Part shown: piece after piece, positions 1 to 9,625 of the stretch
Numbering within the stretch: position 1 is the first letter of the stretch
Layout of the letters: every line of letters begins with the position of its first letter
Assembly (NCBI RefSeq): GCF_028745735.1
Contig: NZ_JAQZSM010000001.1
Coordinates: 124,001-188,000 of the forward strand
From: Roseinatronobacter alkalisoli
Lineage (GTDB): Bacteria; Pseudomonadota; Alphaproteobacteria; Rhodobacterales; Rhodobacteraceae
Reading direction: 5' to 3'
Length of the DNA: 64,000 nucleotides
The notes under the pieces: generated by a model
The model's input: only the letters and a program-made list of their open reading frames with translations
Told to the model about the DNA's origin: nothing
Database searches by the model: none
Translations under genes and position numbers: made by a program

Positions 1-3000
1 CTGATCGCGGGGCTTACCGCGCGGCCGAGGTTATCAATGCCACTGCATTGGTGCGCGACAATCAGACCCGCGCCATTCATGGCCTGCCTTTGATTGCGCG
101 GCTTTTGCGACCGGATGGTGTGGAATATTCACGCATTCTGTCAACCCGCGAACATGCGGGCGGGCATGTATTCGCGATGCCCCTGGGCGGCGATGTTCCG
201 CGCGGTGTCTGGCAGTTGGAAATTCTGTCAGACCCGGAGGCCCCCGCGCTGGCCATGCAGTCGGTTCTGGTCGAAGATTTCCTGCCCGAACGTGTGGATT
301 TTGACCTTGATCTGTCAACCGACGGACCCATCGACATTGCTGCGCTGCCCACAGTCGCGATTTCTGCGCGCCATCTGTTCGGTCCGCCCGCCGCGGGGCT
401 GGCATTAAGTGGCACCGTGACGCTGCGACCTGTGCCCGAGTTTGACGGCTGGCCGGGTTTTCGCTTCGGGCGTCATGACCAGCGCCTTGATCCGCAGCGC
501 CGCAGCTTTGATCGCGGTGTGCAGACCGATGCCGCTGGCCGGATTTCCGCGCCCCTGCCGCTGGACGGAATTCGGCTGGAAAACCGCCCCTATGCCGCGA
601 CAGTAACCGCCACCCTGCTGGATGGCGCATCGCGTCCGGTGGAACGCAGTCTGACCCGTGCGCTGCGCCCTGCGGGGCCTGTGCTGGGCATTCGCCCCGG
701 ATTTGACGACACCCTGCCCGAGAATGCGCAGGCGCGCTTTGATCTGGTGCTTGTCGGTCCTGATGGTGCGGCGCTGCCGGGCAATGTGCAATGGCAGGTG
801 GACAAGGTTGAAACCCGCTATCAGTGGTACAGTCTGGACGGGCGCTGGAACTGGGAACCAGTGACCAGCCGCAGCCGTGTTGCCGAAGGCGAAGTGATGC
901 TTGCCGATGGCCCCGAAGGGATTGTTGTGCCGGTTGACTGGGGCAATCACGAATTGCGCGTCACCCATGAAGGCGCGGAACTGGTCAGTGCTTCTGTCGG
1001 GTTTGCGGCAGGGTGGTTTGCCGCTGACACAGCGCGCGACACGCCCGATATGCTGACGCTGGCACTCGACCAGCCCGCCTATGCGCCCGGCGATGTTGCG
1101 CGCCTGCGCATCGTGGCAGAAGAAGACGGCATGGCGCTGGTTTCGGTTCTGTCTGACCATGTGGTGGATATGCAGCTTGTTGCAGTGTCGGGCGAGACAG
1201 TGATTGACCTTCCGGTCACCGATGACTGGGGCACGGGTGCCTATGTCACGGCCAGTCTGATCCGCCCGTCTGACAGTGCCGACCAGATGCCAGCGCGCGC
1301 ACTTGGGCTGGTGCATGCGCCCATCGCGCCGGGCACGCGCGCGCTGAACGCCACCCTTGATACCCCTGCGGAGGCCGCGCCACGCGGCCCGCTGAACATG
1401 GCGCTGGTGCTGGAAAATGCGCCCGATGGTCCCGTTTATGCCACTGTGGCCGCTGTCGATCTGGGGGTGCTGACATTGACCGGGTTCGACAGCCCCGACC
1501 CGCATGCGTATTTCTTCGGGCAGCGCGGGCTTGGTGTCGCTATCCGCGATATGTATGGCCGTCTGATCGATGCGCGGCAGGGCGCCATGGGGCAGGTCCG
1601 TTCCGGTGGCGACGCAAGTGCCGCCGTCCGTTCAGGCCCGGCCCCTGCGGAAGATATCCTTTCGCTGTTTTATGGGCCGGTGGCGCTGGAAAACGGCCGC
1701 GCTGACCTGAGTTTTGATCTGCCCGCTTTCAATGGCACAGTCCGCGTTATGGCGGTGGTCTGGTCCGATGATGCCGTGGGGCAGGCCAGCGCGGATGTGC
1801 TGGTGCGCGATCCCGTTGTGGTGCAGCCCAGCCTGCCGCGTTTCATGACACCGGGCGACAGCAGCCGCCTGCGGCTGGAACTGACCCATGCCAAGGGTGC
1901 CACTGGCGAAATGGCATTGCAGGTCACCGGCCACGGGCTGGGCGATGTGCCTGCAAGCGTCACGCTTGGCGCAGGGGAAACTGTTGCGCTGAACCTGCCT
2001 TTGCAACCGACCGAACCCGGCGATCATGCTTACCAGATCACGCTGACCACACCTGACGGGGATGTTCTGACCCGCGATGTGGCATTGAGCGTGCAATACA
2101 CTGACCCACAGGTGGCGCGATCCTCGCGTTTCACGCTGGAACCGGGGCAGAGTTTCAGTTTCGATGCGGCCGCGCTGGACGGGTTGCGCGCGGGAACGGG
2201 CCGCGCCACATTGGTTGCGGGGGCGGGTGCTGCGCTGGATGTGGCTGGCCTGATCCAGCGGCTGAACGCCTATCCCTATGGCTGCACCGAACAGATTGCG
2301 TCCGGGATTCAGCCGCTGTTGCTGGCGGCGGGCGCAGTGGTAGAGCTTGGCCTGATGACTGAAGCCGACGTGCGGACCCGGTTGCAGGACGCGCTTGACC
2401 GCATTCTGACGCGGCAGGACCGGCGCGGCAGTTTCGGCCTGTGGGGCGGTGGCGGCGGGTCCGACCTGTGGCTGGACGCCTATGTGACCGATGTGCTGTT
2501 GCGCGCAGATGCGCAGGGCGCACAGGTTCCCGCCACAGCGCTGCGCATGGCGCTGAACAATCTGCGCAATCAGGTGGCGCAGGCCGGCAGCCTGTATGAC
2601 GGGGCGGGGGGCTATGCCTATGCGTTTGAGGTGCTGGCCCGCGCTGGTGAAGCCGCGATCGGTGACCTGCGCTATTACGCCGACACTCTTGCTGACAAGT
2701 TCGACACCCCGATTGCCGCGGCACAACTGGGCGCGGCATTGGCAGCTTACGGTGAACAGGTGCGCGCGGATGGTATGTTTACGCGCGCGCTGGCGCTCAC
2801 TGTTGCCGATGAAACGCAGGCCGGATGGCGTGGTGACTATGGCACGCCATTGCGCGACAGGGCGGCGGTGCTGGCGCTGGCGGTTGACGCGGGAAGCGCG
2901 GTGCCGGACCGTGTGCGCCTGGCCGCGATGCTGTCGGGGCAGACACCAACAGACCAGTTATCCCCCCAGGAAGCGGCATGGACATTGCGGGCGGCTGTGG

Positions 3001-3605
3001 CCCTTGATGCGCAATCCCAAGGGCTAAGCCTGAATGGCCAGCCTGCGGTGGGCAATGTTGTCCACCTGTATGACGGGCAGCCCGCGCAACTGCGCAATGA
3101 CGGGGCGCAGGCGGTGGCGGTGACGCTGACAGCCTTTGGTGTGCCCGAAACGGCACCACAGGCTGGTGGCACAGGCTATACCATCTCGCGCAGCTATTTC
3201 ACCACCGACGGCGACCCCGCCGGTCTGGACAGCCTGCACCCCGGTGACCGGCTGGTGACGTTGCTGGAAATCCGCCCTGACCGTGGTATCGGTGGCGGGC
3301 GTCTTATGGTCGATGATGCCCTGCCCGCCGGGTTTGAAATCGACAATGCCAATCTGTTGCGCGACGGGGATATCCGCGCGCTGGACTGGCTGAACACCCA
3401 TGATTACGCCGAAATGACCGAAGCGCGGGCCGACAGGTTTCTTGCCGCTGTTGACTGGACATCCGATGAACCCCTGCGGCTGGCCTATATTGTGCGGGCC
3501 GTGTCGCCGGGTGAATTCCACCATCCCGCCGCCAAGGTCGAAGATATGTATCGCCCGACCCGCCGCGCCATCACGGGAACAGGTCGGGTGCGTATTTCCC
3601 CATGA
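1..3605 (+). CDS. alpha-2-macroglobulin family protein, 5'-truncated by window edge
   Basis: This is the 3' part of a bacterial alpha-2-macroglobulin, a large periplasmic protease trap. The reading frame is open from base 3 to the TGA at 3603-3605 with no convincing start, so the gene begins upstream of the window; about 1200 residues are visible. A thioester motif (Gly-Cys-Thr-Glu-Gln, Cys codon at 2283-2285) sits in the expected place, after repeated macroglobulin beta domains and before the alpha-helical TED-like region and the C-terminal receptor-like domain. Bacterial homologues with an intact CxEQ are usually encoded beside penicillin-binding protein 1C, as here: the stop overlaps the pbpC start by four bases (ATGA). 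The usual idea is that the trap protects the envelope while PBP1C repairs peptidoglycan. Family assignment is firm; the N-terminal lipobox or signal cannot be seen. Confidence 0.93.
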   Translation, partial: DRGAYRAAEVINATALVRDNQTRAIHGLPLIARLLRPDGVEYSRILSTREHAGGHVFAMPLGGDVPRGVWQLEILSDPEAPALAMQSVLVEDFLPERVDFDLDLSTDGPIDIAALPTVAISARHLFGPPAAGLALSGTVTLRPVPEFDGWPGFRFGRHDQRLDPQRRSFDRGVQTDAAGRISAPLPLDGIRLENRPYAATVTATLLDGASRPVERSLTRALRPAGPVLGIRPGFDDTLPENAQARFDLVLVGPDGAALPGNVQWQVDKVETRYQWYSLDGRWNWEPVTSRSRVAEGEVMLADGPEGIVVPVDWGNHELRVTHEGAELVSASVGFAAGWFAADTARDTPDMLTLALDQPAYAPGDVARLRIVAEEDGMALVSVLSDHVVDMQLVAVSGETVIDLPVTDDWGTGAYVTASLIRPSDSADQMPARALGLVHAPIAPGTRALNATLDTPAEAAPRGPLNMALVLENAPDGPVYATVAAVDLGVLTLTGFDSPDPHAYFFGQRGLGVAIRDMYGRLIDARQGAMGQVRSGGDASAAVRSGPAPAEDILSLFYGPVALENGRADLSFDLPAFNGTVRVMAVVWSDDAVGQASADVLVRDPVVVQPSLPRFMTPGDSSRLRLELTHAKGATGEMALQVTGHGLGDVPASVTLGAGETVALNLPLQPTEPGDHAYQITLTTPDGDVLTRDVALSVQYTDPQVARSSRFTLEPGQSFSFDAAALDGLRAGTGRATLVAGAGAALDVAGLIQRLNAYPYGCTEQIASGIQPLLLAAGAVVELGLMTEADVRTRLQDALDRILTRQDRRGSFGLWGGGGGSDLWLDAYVTDVLLRADAQGAQVPATALRMALNNLRNQVAQAGSLYDGAGGYAYAFEVLARAGEAAIGDLRYYADTLADKFDTPIAAAQLGAALAAYGEQVRADGMFTRALALTVADETQAGWRGDYGTPLRDRAAVLALAVDAGSAVPDRVRLAAMLSGQTPTDQLSPQEAAWTLRAAVALDAQSQGLSLNGQPAVGNVVHLYDGQPAQLRNDGAQAVAVTLTAFGVPETAPQAGGTGYTISRSYFTTDGDPAGLDSLHPGDRLVTLLEIRPDRGIGGGRLMVDDALPAGFEIDNANLLRDGDIRALDWLNTHDYAEMTEARADRFLAAVDWTSDEPLRLAYIVRAVSPGEFHHPAAKVEDMYRPTRRAITGTGRVRISP

Positions 3606-5635
3606 GGGGGGGAGCGGCGCGGGGGGGTGCATTCGCGCTGATACTGGCGCTGGGCGCTGCGCTATGGCTGGCATTTGACCATTGGGTGGCCACAACGGAT
3701 GTGCCGGACCTGCGCAGTGACACCGCAACGGAGGTGCTGGCCCATGACGGGCAGTTACTGCGCGCCTTCACGGTGGATGATGGCCGCTGGCGTCTGGGCG
3801 TTGCGCCCGACAGGGTGGACCCTGTTTATCTGGCGATGCTGATCGCCTATGAGGACCGGCGGTTTTACCGGCATTCCGGTGTGGACCCGCTGGCCTTGCT
3901 GCGCGGTGCTGCTCAGGTCGTGCTCAAGGGGCGCGTGGTATCGGGCGGGTCAACGCTGACAATGCAGGCCGCCCGCCTGATCGAAGATGGCCCGACCGGC
4001 ACTTGGGCCGGAAAGCTGCGCCAGATCAGGCTGGCGCTGGCGCTGGAACGCCGGTTGGACAAGGGTCAGATCCTGTCGCTTTATCTGCATCGCGCGCCCA
4101 TGGGCGGTAATCTGGAAGGGGTGCGCGCGGGCAGTTTCGCATGGTTCGGGCGTGACCCGGAACGCCTGACGCTTGCGCAGGCAGCCTTGCTGGTGGCCCT
4201 GCCGCAGGCCCCGGCACTGCGCAGCCCCGATCGCCACCCGGAGCGTGCGCGCGCAGCCCGCGCCCGTGTGCTGGCGCGCGCGCAGAAGGCGGGGGTCATC
4301 ACCGCAGAACAGATGAACGCGGCGCTGCGTGAACCCGTCCCGACGCAGCGCAGGCCTTTTCCGGCGCATGCCCCGCATCTGGCCGACCGGCTGCGCGCTG
4401 CCGCGCCGCAGATGCGCCTGCACCGCACCAGTATTGACGCCGACGTGCAGGCCGCGCTGGAAGAACTTGCCGCGCGCGCACTGCCGCGCCTGCCGCCACA
4501 GGCCAATCTGGCGCTTCTGGTTGCCGATCACCAAAGCGGGGCCATTCGTGCGCTTGTCGGTTCGGGCGATTATACCAATGTGGCGCGACGCGGGTTTGTG
4601 GATATGACACAGGCGCTGCGGTCACCGGGGTCAACGCTGAAACCACTGGTCTATGGGCTGGCATTTTCTGACGGGCTGGCCCATCCGGAAACCGTACTGA
4701 ATGACCGCCCTGCCAGTTTCGGCGGCTATGCCCCGCAGAATTTCGACCGCAGTTTTCGTGGCCCTGTCACCGCACGCGAAGCGCTGCAATTGTCGCTGAA
4801 CCTGCCGGTGGTGGAGCTGACGCAGGCGCTTGGTCCGGCGCGGGTGATGGTGGGTTTGCGACAAGCAGGGGTCACGGCGGAGATTCCCGGTGATGTGGCG
4901 GGGCTGGCAATTGCGCTGGGGGGGCTGGGTGTCAGTCTGGAAGGGTTGGTGCAGCTTTACGCGGCCATCGCGCGCGGCGGCGAAGGGGTGATGCTGTCGG
5001 CAACCGCGCCCATGCCCGCGCTGCGCCAACGCATCATGACCCCGGAAGCGGCATGGCATATCGGTGATATTCTGGCCGCCGCGCCCCGCGCGCCGGTCCT
5101 GCCGGACTGGCCGCTGGCGTTCAAGACCGGCACATCCTATGGGCACCGCGATGCGATCGCGATCGGTTATGACGGCCGGTATGTTGTCGGTGTCTGGATC
5201 GGGCGCGCGGATGGCGTGCCGGTTCCGGGCATATTCGGGGGGGATGTGGCCGCGCCTGTCCTGTTCGATGTATTTGCCCGGCTTGGCCCACGGCCCGCAC
5301 CCTTGCCGCCCGCACCACCGGGGGCACTGGTCGTGGCACATGCGGACCTGCCCGCGCCCTTGCGCCATTTCGGGCAGCGCGCTGGTGAAACACGCGATGC
5401 GCCGCAACTGGCGTTCCCACCTGACGGGGCGGTTCTGATATCCGCGCCTGATGGGCTGGTTGCGCGCGTTGAACGTGGGCGCGCGCCTTTCACATGGTTT
5501 GCCAATGATGCGCCCGTGCTGGTGCGCAGCCATGAACGCAGCGCGTATTTACCGCTTCAGGGGCCGGGATTTGTCAGCCTGTCGGTCGTGGATGCGGATG
5601 GACATGCAGCCCGCGCGCACATCGAACTGCGCTAG
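3602..5635 (+). CDS. pbpC: penicillin-binding protein 1C (bifunctional peptidoglycan synthase)
   Basis: The 677-residue product has one N-terminal membrane segment (about residues 8-24), a GT51 glycosyltransferase domain with the catalytic glutamate in YEDRRFYRH (Glu84) and the GGSTLTMQ motif, then a transpeptidase domain with SxxK (Ser344 in GSTLK), SLN and KTGT (Lys508). A C-terminal BiPBP_C-like beta domain (about residues 590-677) is typical of PBP1C. It polymerises lipid II and is an inner-membrane enzyme facing the periplasm. The ATG overlaps the TGA of the macroglobulin gene, so the two are translationally coupled. Length and motif order match the family; no key residue is missing. Confidence 0.95.
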   Translation: MRGGAARGGAFALILALGAALWLAFDHWVATTDVPDLRSDTATEVLAHDGQLLRAFTVDDGRWRLGVAPDRVDPVYLAMLIAYEDRRFYRHSGVDPLALLRGAAQVVLKGRVVSGGSTLTMQAARLIEDGPTGTWAGKLRQIRLALALERRLDKGQILSLYLHRAPMGGNLEGVRAGSFAWFGRDPERLTLAQAALLVALPQAPALRSPDRHPERARAARARVLARAQKAGVITAEQMNAALREPVPTQRRPFPAHAPHLADRLRAAAPQMRLHRTSIDADVQAALEELAARALPRLPPQANLALLVADHQSGAIRALVGSGDYTNVARRGFVDMTQALRSPGSTLKPLVYGLAFSDGLAHPETVLNDRPASFGGYAPQNFDRSFRGPVTAREALQLSLNLPVVELTQALGPARVMVGLRQAGVTAEIPGDVAGLAIALGGLGVSLEGLVQLYAAIARGGEGVMLSATAPMPALRQRIMTPEAAWHIGDILAAAPRAPVLPDWPLAFKTGTSYGHRDAIAIGYDGRYVVGVWIGRADGVPVPGIFGGDVAAPVLFDVFARLGPRPAPLPPAPPGALVVAHADLPAPLRHFGQRAGETRDAPQLAFPPDGAVLISAPDGLVARVERGRAPFTWFANDAPVLVRSHERSAYLPLQGPGFVSLSVVDADGHAARAHIELR

Positions 5636-5986
5636 AGTGTGAATGTGCCGGGGGGATTGCAAGGCTGGTCGCGTCTGGCCTGAAGCAGTCACCCAAAGGC
5701 GCGGAATCAAGGCCGCAGGCCGCCGCGCCATTGGCGGGCCGTCCCGCGGCCTGCCGATTACGCCAGCGTCAGTTCAGTCCTTGGATGCCGGAGTATGCCG
5801 CCTGCATAAAGTGAACTTCTCCAACGAGGGATCGGCAGTCCCCGGCCCACCGATGGCGCGGGCTTGAGCCAAGCGCGAACGTCCCCTTCAGGCCAAGAAC
5901 CACCTGCAAACCGGTCATTCAACCTGATCATGCCCAAGCCAAGCCACTATCCGTGGTCATGTATGGCGCGGCACAGCTTGCGGGAC
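5636..5986. other. intergenic region between convergent pbpC and fpr
   Basis: No convincing gene lies in these 351 bases; the short open frames lack ribosome sites and family resemblance. A GC-rich two-tier hairpin is present: arms GCAGGCCG (5715-5722) and CGGCCTGC (5747-5754) enclose a smaller CGCC/GGCG stem. It has no T-run on either strand, so it is only a possible factor-assisted or weak bidirectional terminator between the two converging genes. Confidence 0.5.
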
Positions 5987-6793
5987 TCAGTCCACAAATG
6001 CCTTTTCGACAACATATTCGGCGGGTGAACTGTTGGCCCCTTCGTTCAGACCTGCATTTTCCAGAACCTTCTTGATGTCCAGATTGAATGCCAGCGAACC
6101 ACAGACCATGGCGCGGTCGGTCGCGGGGTCCAGCAGTGCAATGCCCAGATCCGCGAAAACCTTGCCCGATGACAGGTTATCGGTGATGCGGCCGGTATAC
6201 TTCCCGTCTTCGCGGGTTGTTGCAGGGTAATACAGCAGCTTGTCGCCAACCAGCTCGCCGATCAGCGGGTCATCGGGCAATGCTTCGATCAGATTGCGCC
6301 CATAGGTCAGTTCGGCCTGTTCGCGGCAGGTGTGCATGACAACCACCTGCTCATATTTTTCCCATGTTTCCGGGTCGCGCAGCAACGACGCAAAAGGCGC
6401 AATGCCGGTGCCGGTGGCCAGCATCCACAACCGTTTACCCGGCAGCAATGCGTCCAGAACCAGTGTCCCCACGGGTTTCGGGCGCAGGATGATCTGGTCG
6501 CCGGGCTGGATATGCTGCAGGCGCGAGGTCAGCGGCCCATCGGGAACCTTGATTGAATAGAATTCCAGTTCCTCATCCCAGGACGGAGAGGCAATGGAAT
6601 AGGCGCGCAGCAGCGGCTTGCCATTGTCGCCCAGCAGACCGATCATCACAAATTCACCCGACCGGAACCGCAGGCTGAGCGGGCGCGTACACCGGAAGGC
6701 GAATAGCCGGTCCGTATAATGCGTCACGCTGGTGACGGTCTGTGCATCCGGCAAGGTCGGGGTCGCTTTTACGGCGGGTGCGATTTGATCCAT
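5987..6793 (-). CDS. fpr: ferredoxin--NADP(+) reductase
   Basis: The 268-residue cytosolic flavoprotein moves electrons between NADPH and ferredoxin or flavodoxin. The FAD-binding RAYSIAS motif lies near residue 64, the NADP-binding GTGIAPF motif near residue 127, and the C-terminus VEKAFVD is characteristic of the Rhodobacter-type bacterial FPR. The ATG at 6793 is preceded by AGGAAAGAG on the minus strand. It is divergent from an Lrp/AsnC regulator gene across a 207-base gap. Length and motifs are normal. Confidence 0.93.
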   Translation of the reverse strand: MDQIAPAVKATPTLPDAQTVTSVTHYTDRLFAFRCTRPLSLRFRSGEFVMIGLLGDNGKPLLRAYSIASPSWDEELEFYSIKVPDGPLTSRLQHIQPGDQIILRPKPVGTLVLDALLPGKRLWMLATGTGIAPFASLLRDPETWEKYEQVVVMHTCREQAELTYGRNLIEALPDDPLIGELVGDKLLYYPATTREDGKYTGRITDNLSSGKVFADLGIALLDPATDRAMVCGSLAFNLDIKKVLENAGLNEGANSSPAEYVVEKAFVD

Positions 6794-7000
6794 CCTGCGC
6801 TCTTTCCTGTTTGCGGGCGGGTTCCCCCGCGCAGCGTCGCTTTCGTTCCGTGTCTACACCTTGATACGGGTCAACATCAATTGGTGCATATCGCCGCAGC
6901 ACATAACCTGTTGCAGAAGATATTTCCATTTCATAGGATGAGAAAATGTAAATTCGGGAAACTATCCTGTTGATGCACTGAATATGGAGAAATTGGACCA
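6794..7000. promoter_or_regulatory. divergent promoter region fpr / Lrp-type regulator
   Basis: The 207-base gap between divergent fpr and the AsnC-family gene must hold both promoters. An AT-rich patch at 6920-6955 contains the loose inverted repeat CATTT (6927-6931) and AAATG (6944-6948), separated by 12 bases. This could be an autoregulatory Lrp-type site, but symmetry is weak and no clear -10/-35 pair was identified. Confidence 0.3.
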
Positions 7001-7477
7001 ATGACAAACAGTCTGGACGATCTGGACCGGCGTATTCTGCGCGAACTTCAGGACGATGCAAGCCAGTCACTGGATGAAATCGCGCGCAAGGTCGGGTCCA
7101 GCAAGACACCAGTATGGAATCGGGTCCGCAAATTGCGCGCAGCGGGTGTCATCACCCGCCAGACGGTACTTCTGGACCCCGAAGCACTGGGGCTGGAGGC
7201 ATGTTTCTTCGTTCTGGTCCGCACTGCCGCCCATGAAGCGGACTGGCAGAAGCGCTTTTTACACGCGGTCCGTGCCCGCCCGGAGGTGATGGAGGCCCAT
7301 CGTCTGGCCGGGGATATCGACTATATCCTGAAAGTGCGCGTGCCAAATGCCCGCGCCTATGACAAGTTCTATCAGGCCCTGATATCAGAGGTGAGCATCC
7401 ATAATGTCACCGCCTTGTTGTCGATGGAAGAAATCAAGGCGACTACGATTCTGCCACTGGACGAGGGTACCGCCTGA
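7001..7477 (+). CDS. Lrp/AsnC family transcriptional regulator
   Basis: The 158-residue protein has the AsnC-type winged helix-turn-helix at residues 5-60 (begins LDDLDRRILREL, recognition helix in SSKTPVWNRVRKL) and a RAM/AsnC ligand domain with the conserved LAGDIDYILKVRVP segment at about residues 103-116. Such regulators sense amino acids and form octamers. The start follows GGAGAAATTGGACCA. It sits divergent from fpr and 46 bases before an SH3 protein gene. The effector and target genes cannot be told from the sequence. Confidence 0.92.
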   Translation: MTNSLDDLDRRILRELQDDASQSLDEIARKVGSSKTPVWNRVRKLRAAGVITRQTVLLDPEALGLEACFFVLVRTAAHEADWQKRFLHAVRARPEVMEAHRLAGDIDYILKVRVPNARAYDKFYQALISEVSIHNVTALLSMEEIKATTILPLDEGTA

Positions 7478-7523
7478 TACGGGGGCATGCCGCACCGGTC
7501 AGGATCACAAAGGGGGATTAAAC

Positions 7524-8141
7524 ATGTTCAGGTTCTTGAAGCCCGTCATTCTGGCTGTTGTGCTGGGCGCGGGCGCGCAGCTTTCCGCGCAGGAATATCC
7601 GCAATTGTTTGACGTTGTGGATGTGGCGGCGGATGACGTGCTGAACATCCGGCAAGCGCCATCTGCCAGCAGCGATGTTGTGGGAAATTTTGCTGCCGAT
7701 GCCACTGGCATAGAAGTGATCATGCTGAATTCCACCCAGCGTTGGGGGCTGGTCAACATGGATGAAAGCACCGGATGGGTATTCATGCGCTACCTGAGCG
7801 GGCAGGGCCAGCCCATCGACCACTACAACATGCCGGTGGGCTTGCGCTGTTTCGGGACCGAGCCGTTCTGGTCACTGCACAGTGATGGTGGCGTCTGGCA
7901 GTATGACAGCATGGACGGCACATCTGCGGAGCTGGAGATTGAAATTGCGCAGGACAGCGGAATTGCACAGGATTTCCGCCGCATGGTGCGGCTGTCGGGA
8001 CCGGATGGCGCGGGCACGGCGTTCATTTACCCCGCCATGTGCAATGATGGCATGAGCGACCGCGCCTATGGGGTGTCAATCTCGTTGATGACCGGTCCTG
8101 CCACACCATTGCTGAGCGGGTGTTGCAGCCTTAGTCAGTGA
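7524..8141 (+). CDS. exported SH3 domain protein of unknown function
   Basis: The ATG at 7524 follows the strong site AAAGGGGGATTAAAC and gives 205 residues. An N-terminal Sec signal peptide (cleavage probably after AQLSAQ, residue 23) is followed by a bacterial SH3-type domain at about residues 30-85 (LNIRQAPS...GWVFMRYL) and a C-terminal domain starting CFGTEPFWSL that resembles COG3650-type proteins. Cysteines near the C-terminus may form disulfides. SH3_3 domains often bind cell wall. The stop overlaps the convergent DUF1499 gene by 11 bases. The role is unknown. Confidence 0.75.
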   Translation: MFRFLKPVILAVVLGAGAQLSAQEYPQLFDVVDVAADDVLNIRQAPSASSDVVGNFAADATGIEVIMLNSTQRWGLVNMDESTGWVFMRYLSGQGQPIDHYNMPVGLRCFGTEPFWSLHSDGGVWQYDSMDGTSAELEIEIAQDSGIAQDFRRMVRLSGPDGAGTAFIYPAMCNDGMSDRAYGVSISLMTGPATPLLSGCCSLSQ

Positions 8142-8595
8142 CTGCCGCGCCCTGAAGTGTGGCAATCCAGCGGTTCAGCCGGGCGCGGTTATGGCCCATA
8201 TCCGAATGTCCGAAACGCGCGCGGGCAAAGGCCAGCAGCGCGGCACCCTCGCCTGCGGGTTCAATCAGCACCGTGGTATAGTCCGGATAACCCATGATCG
8301 GGGTGCGGGTTACATAGGTCATATGCCCCTGCGCCACCGATCCTGCCAGCAATTGCGCCCCGTCGCCGCGCGCGATGTCGTCCAGCCGCGCGGCCAGTGA
8401 TTCCGGCGATGTCTGAAAGACCGGCGGCATGGCATCGCCACCGACCATGCGGATCAGGTGGAAATTCGGCGTTTTGGGGCGTGCGACGAGTCTGGGGTCT
8501 TCGTGCCAGCGTGCGGGGTCGGACGGGGCCAGCCGGATATAGGCCGTGACCGCAACGGCCAGTAGCAGAATGACAATAAATACAAGCTTGATCAT
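8131..8595 (-). CDS. DUF1499 family protein
   Basis: I take the ATG at 8595, which overlaps the speB stop (ATGA), giving a 154-residue protein that starts MIKLVFIVILLLA, a membrane anchor or signal segment. The rest matches the DUF1499 family (short N-terminal hydrophobic segment, central RPKTPNFHL stretch, C-terminal ARFGHSDMGHNRARLNRW). No biochemical function is established for the family. An upstream in-frame ATG at 8622 would place extra residues before the hydrophobic segment and is less likely. It is probably co-transcribed with speB. Confidence 0.8.
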   Translation of the reverse strand: MIKLVFIVILLLAVAVTAYIRLAPSDPARWHEDPRLVARPKTPNFHLIRMVGGDAMPPVFQTSPESLAARLDDIARGDGAQLLAGSVAQGHMTYVTRTPIMGYPDYTTVLIEPAGEGAALLAFARARFGHSDMGHNRARLNRWIATLQGAAVTD

Positions 8596-9563
8596 GCGCG
8601 TGCGTCCTTCAGTGCCCAGCAATAAAGGCTGATAAGTTCCATTCCGATATGGGCGGCCATGATGGCGGTTGCATCTGTGGGGTCATAGGGGGGGCTGACC
8701 TCGACCACATCGGCGCCCTTCAGGTTGATCCCGGCCAGCGCGCGCAGGATGACAGCAACCTGATTGGGGGTCATGCCGTTCCAGACGGGCGTTCCCGTGC
8801 CCGGCGCAAAACCAGGGTCCAGCGCGTCGATGTCGAAACTGATATAGGTCGGGTGATCGCCCACAATGCCCCGCACCCGCGCGGCCACTTCGGCGGGGCC
8901 AATGGCATGCAGTTCAAAAGCGTCGATCACATTCATGCCCAGATAGTCAGGGCATTCGGTGCGAATGCCGATCTGCACGGATCGCGCGGGGTCTACCAGC
9001 CCTTCCCCGACGGCCTTGTACATCATGGTGCCGTGGTCAATGCGCGCGGGGTCGTCATCCGCCCACAGGTCGGAATGTGCGTCGAACTGAATGACACTTA
9101 TGGGGCCGAACCGCGCCGCATAGGCGCGCAGGATCGGCAGCGTGATGAAGTGATCACCGCCCAGCGTCAGACTGCCAGCCCCGGCGGCAAGAATGCCTGC
9201 GATATGGTCCTGCAGGGTTTGCGGAAAATCGGCGATGCGCGCAAAATCAAAGGCCAGATCGCCATGATCGGTAATCACGAATTCGGACAGCGGGTCAAAC
9301 CCCCAGCCATAAGGGGGATAGCAGGGTTGCAAGGCGCTGGCGTCACGGATAGCGCGCGGGCCGAACCGCGCGCCCGCGCGGTTGGACGTGGCATGATCGA
9401 AGCATACGCCTGTGACCGCCATATCAACCCCGGCAAGGTCTTTGGTGTAGCTGCGGCGCAGAAAACTGGTCGCCCCGCTGAAACTTGCTTCATATGACAG
9501 GCCGCGCCGGTCTGGCCGGGTAAAAGCGCTGTCCACGGAGTGTCCGGGCATTTCAAGTGCCAT
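8592..9563 (-). CDS. speB: agmatinase (agmatine ureohydrolase)
   Basis: The 323-residue protein of the ureohydrolase family has all Mn-binding motifs: GGDH, DAHSD and SFDIDALDPGFAPGTGTP. Agmatinase hydrolyses agmatine to putrescine and urea; arginase or guanidinobutyrase activity cannot be excluded from sequence alone. The ATG at 9563 is preceded by AAGGAAAAC on the minus strand; longer versions starting near 9728 lack a site and conserved residues. Neighbouring amine oxidoreductase and aminotransferase genes suggest that the putrescine produced is catabolised. Confidence 0.9.
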   Translation of the reverse strand: MALEMPGHSVDSAFTRPDRRGLSYEASFSGATSFLRRSYTKDLAGVDMAVTGVCFDHATSNRAGARFGPRAIRDASALQPCYPPYGWGFDPLSEFVITDHGDLAFDFARIADFPQTLQDHIAGILAAGAGSLTLGGDHFITLPILRAYAARFGPISVIQFDAHSDLWADDDPARIDHGTMMYKAVGEGLVDPARSVQIGIRTECPDYLGMNVIDAFELHAIGPAEVAARVRGIVGDHPTYISFDIDALDPGFAPGTGTPVWNGMTPNQVAVILRALAGINLKGADVVEVSPPYDPTDATAIMAAHIGMELISLYCWALKDARA

Positions 9564-9625
9564 AGATGTTTTCCTTCGTGCCGCAATGGGATAGCTTTGC
9601 ACCAGTATAGCGCAAGGTAGCTCAT

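Noticed and set aside
5643-5867. 74-codon open frame after pbpC
   Set aside because: No ribosome site or recognisable domain, and it covers a GC-rich hairpin; treated as non-coding.
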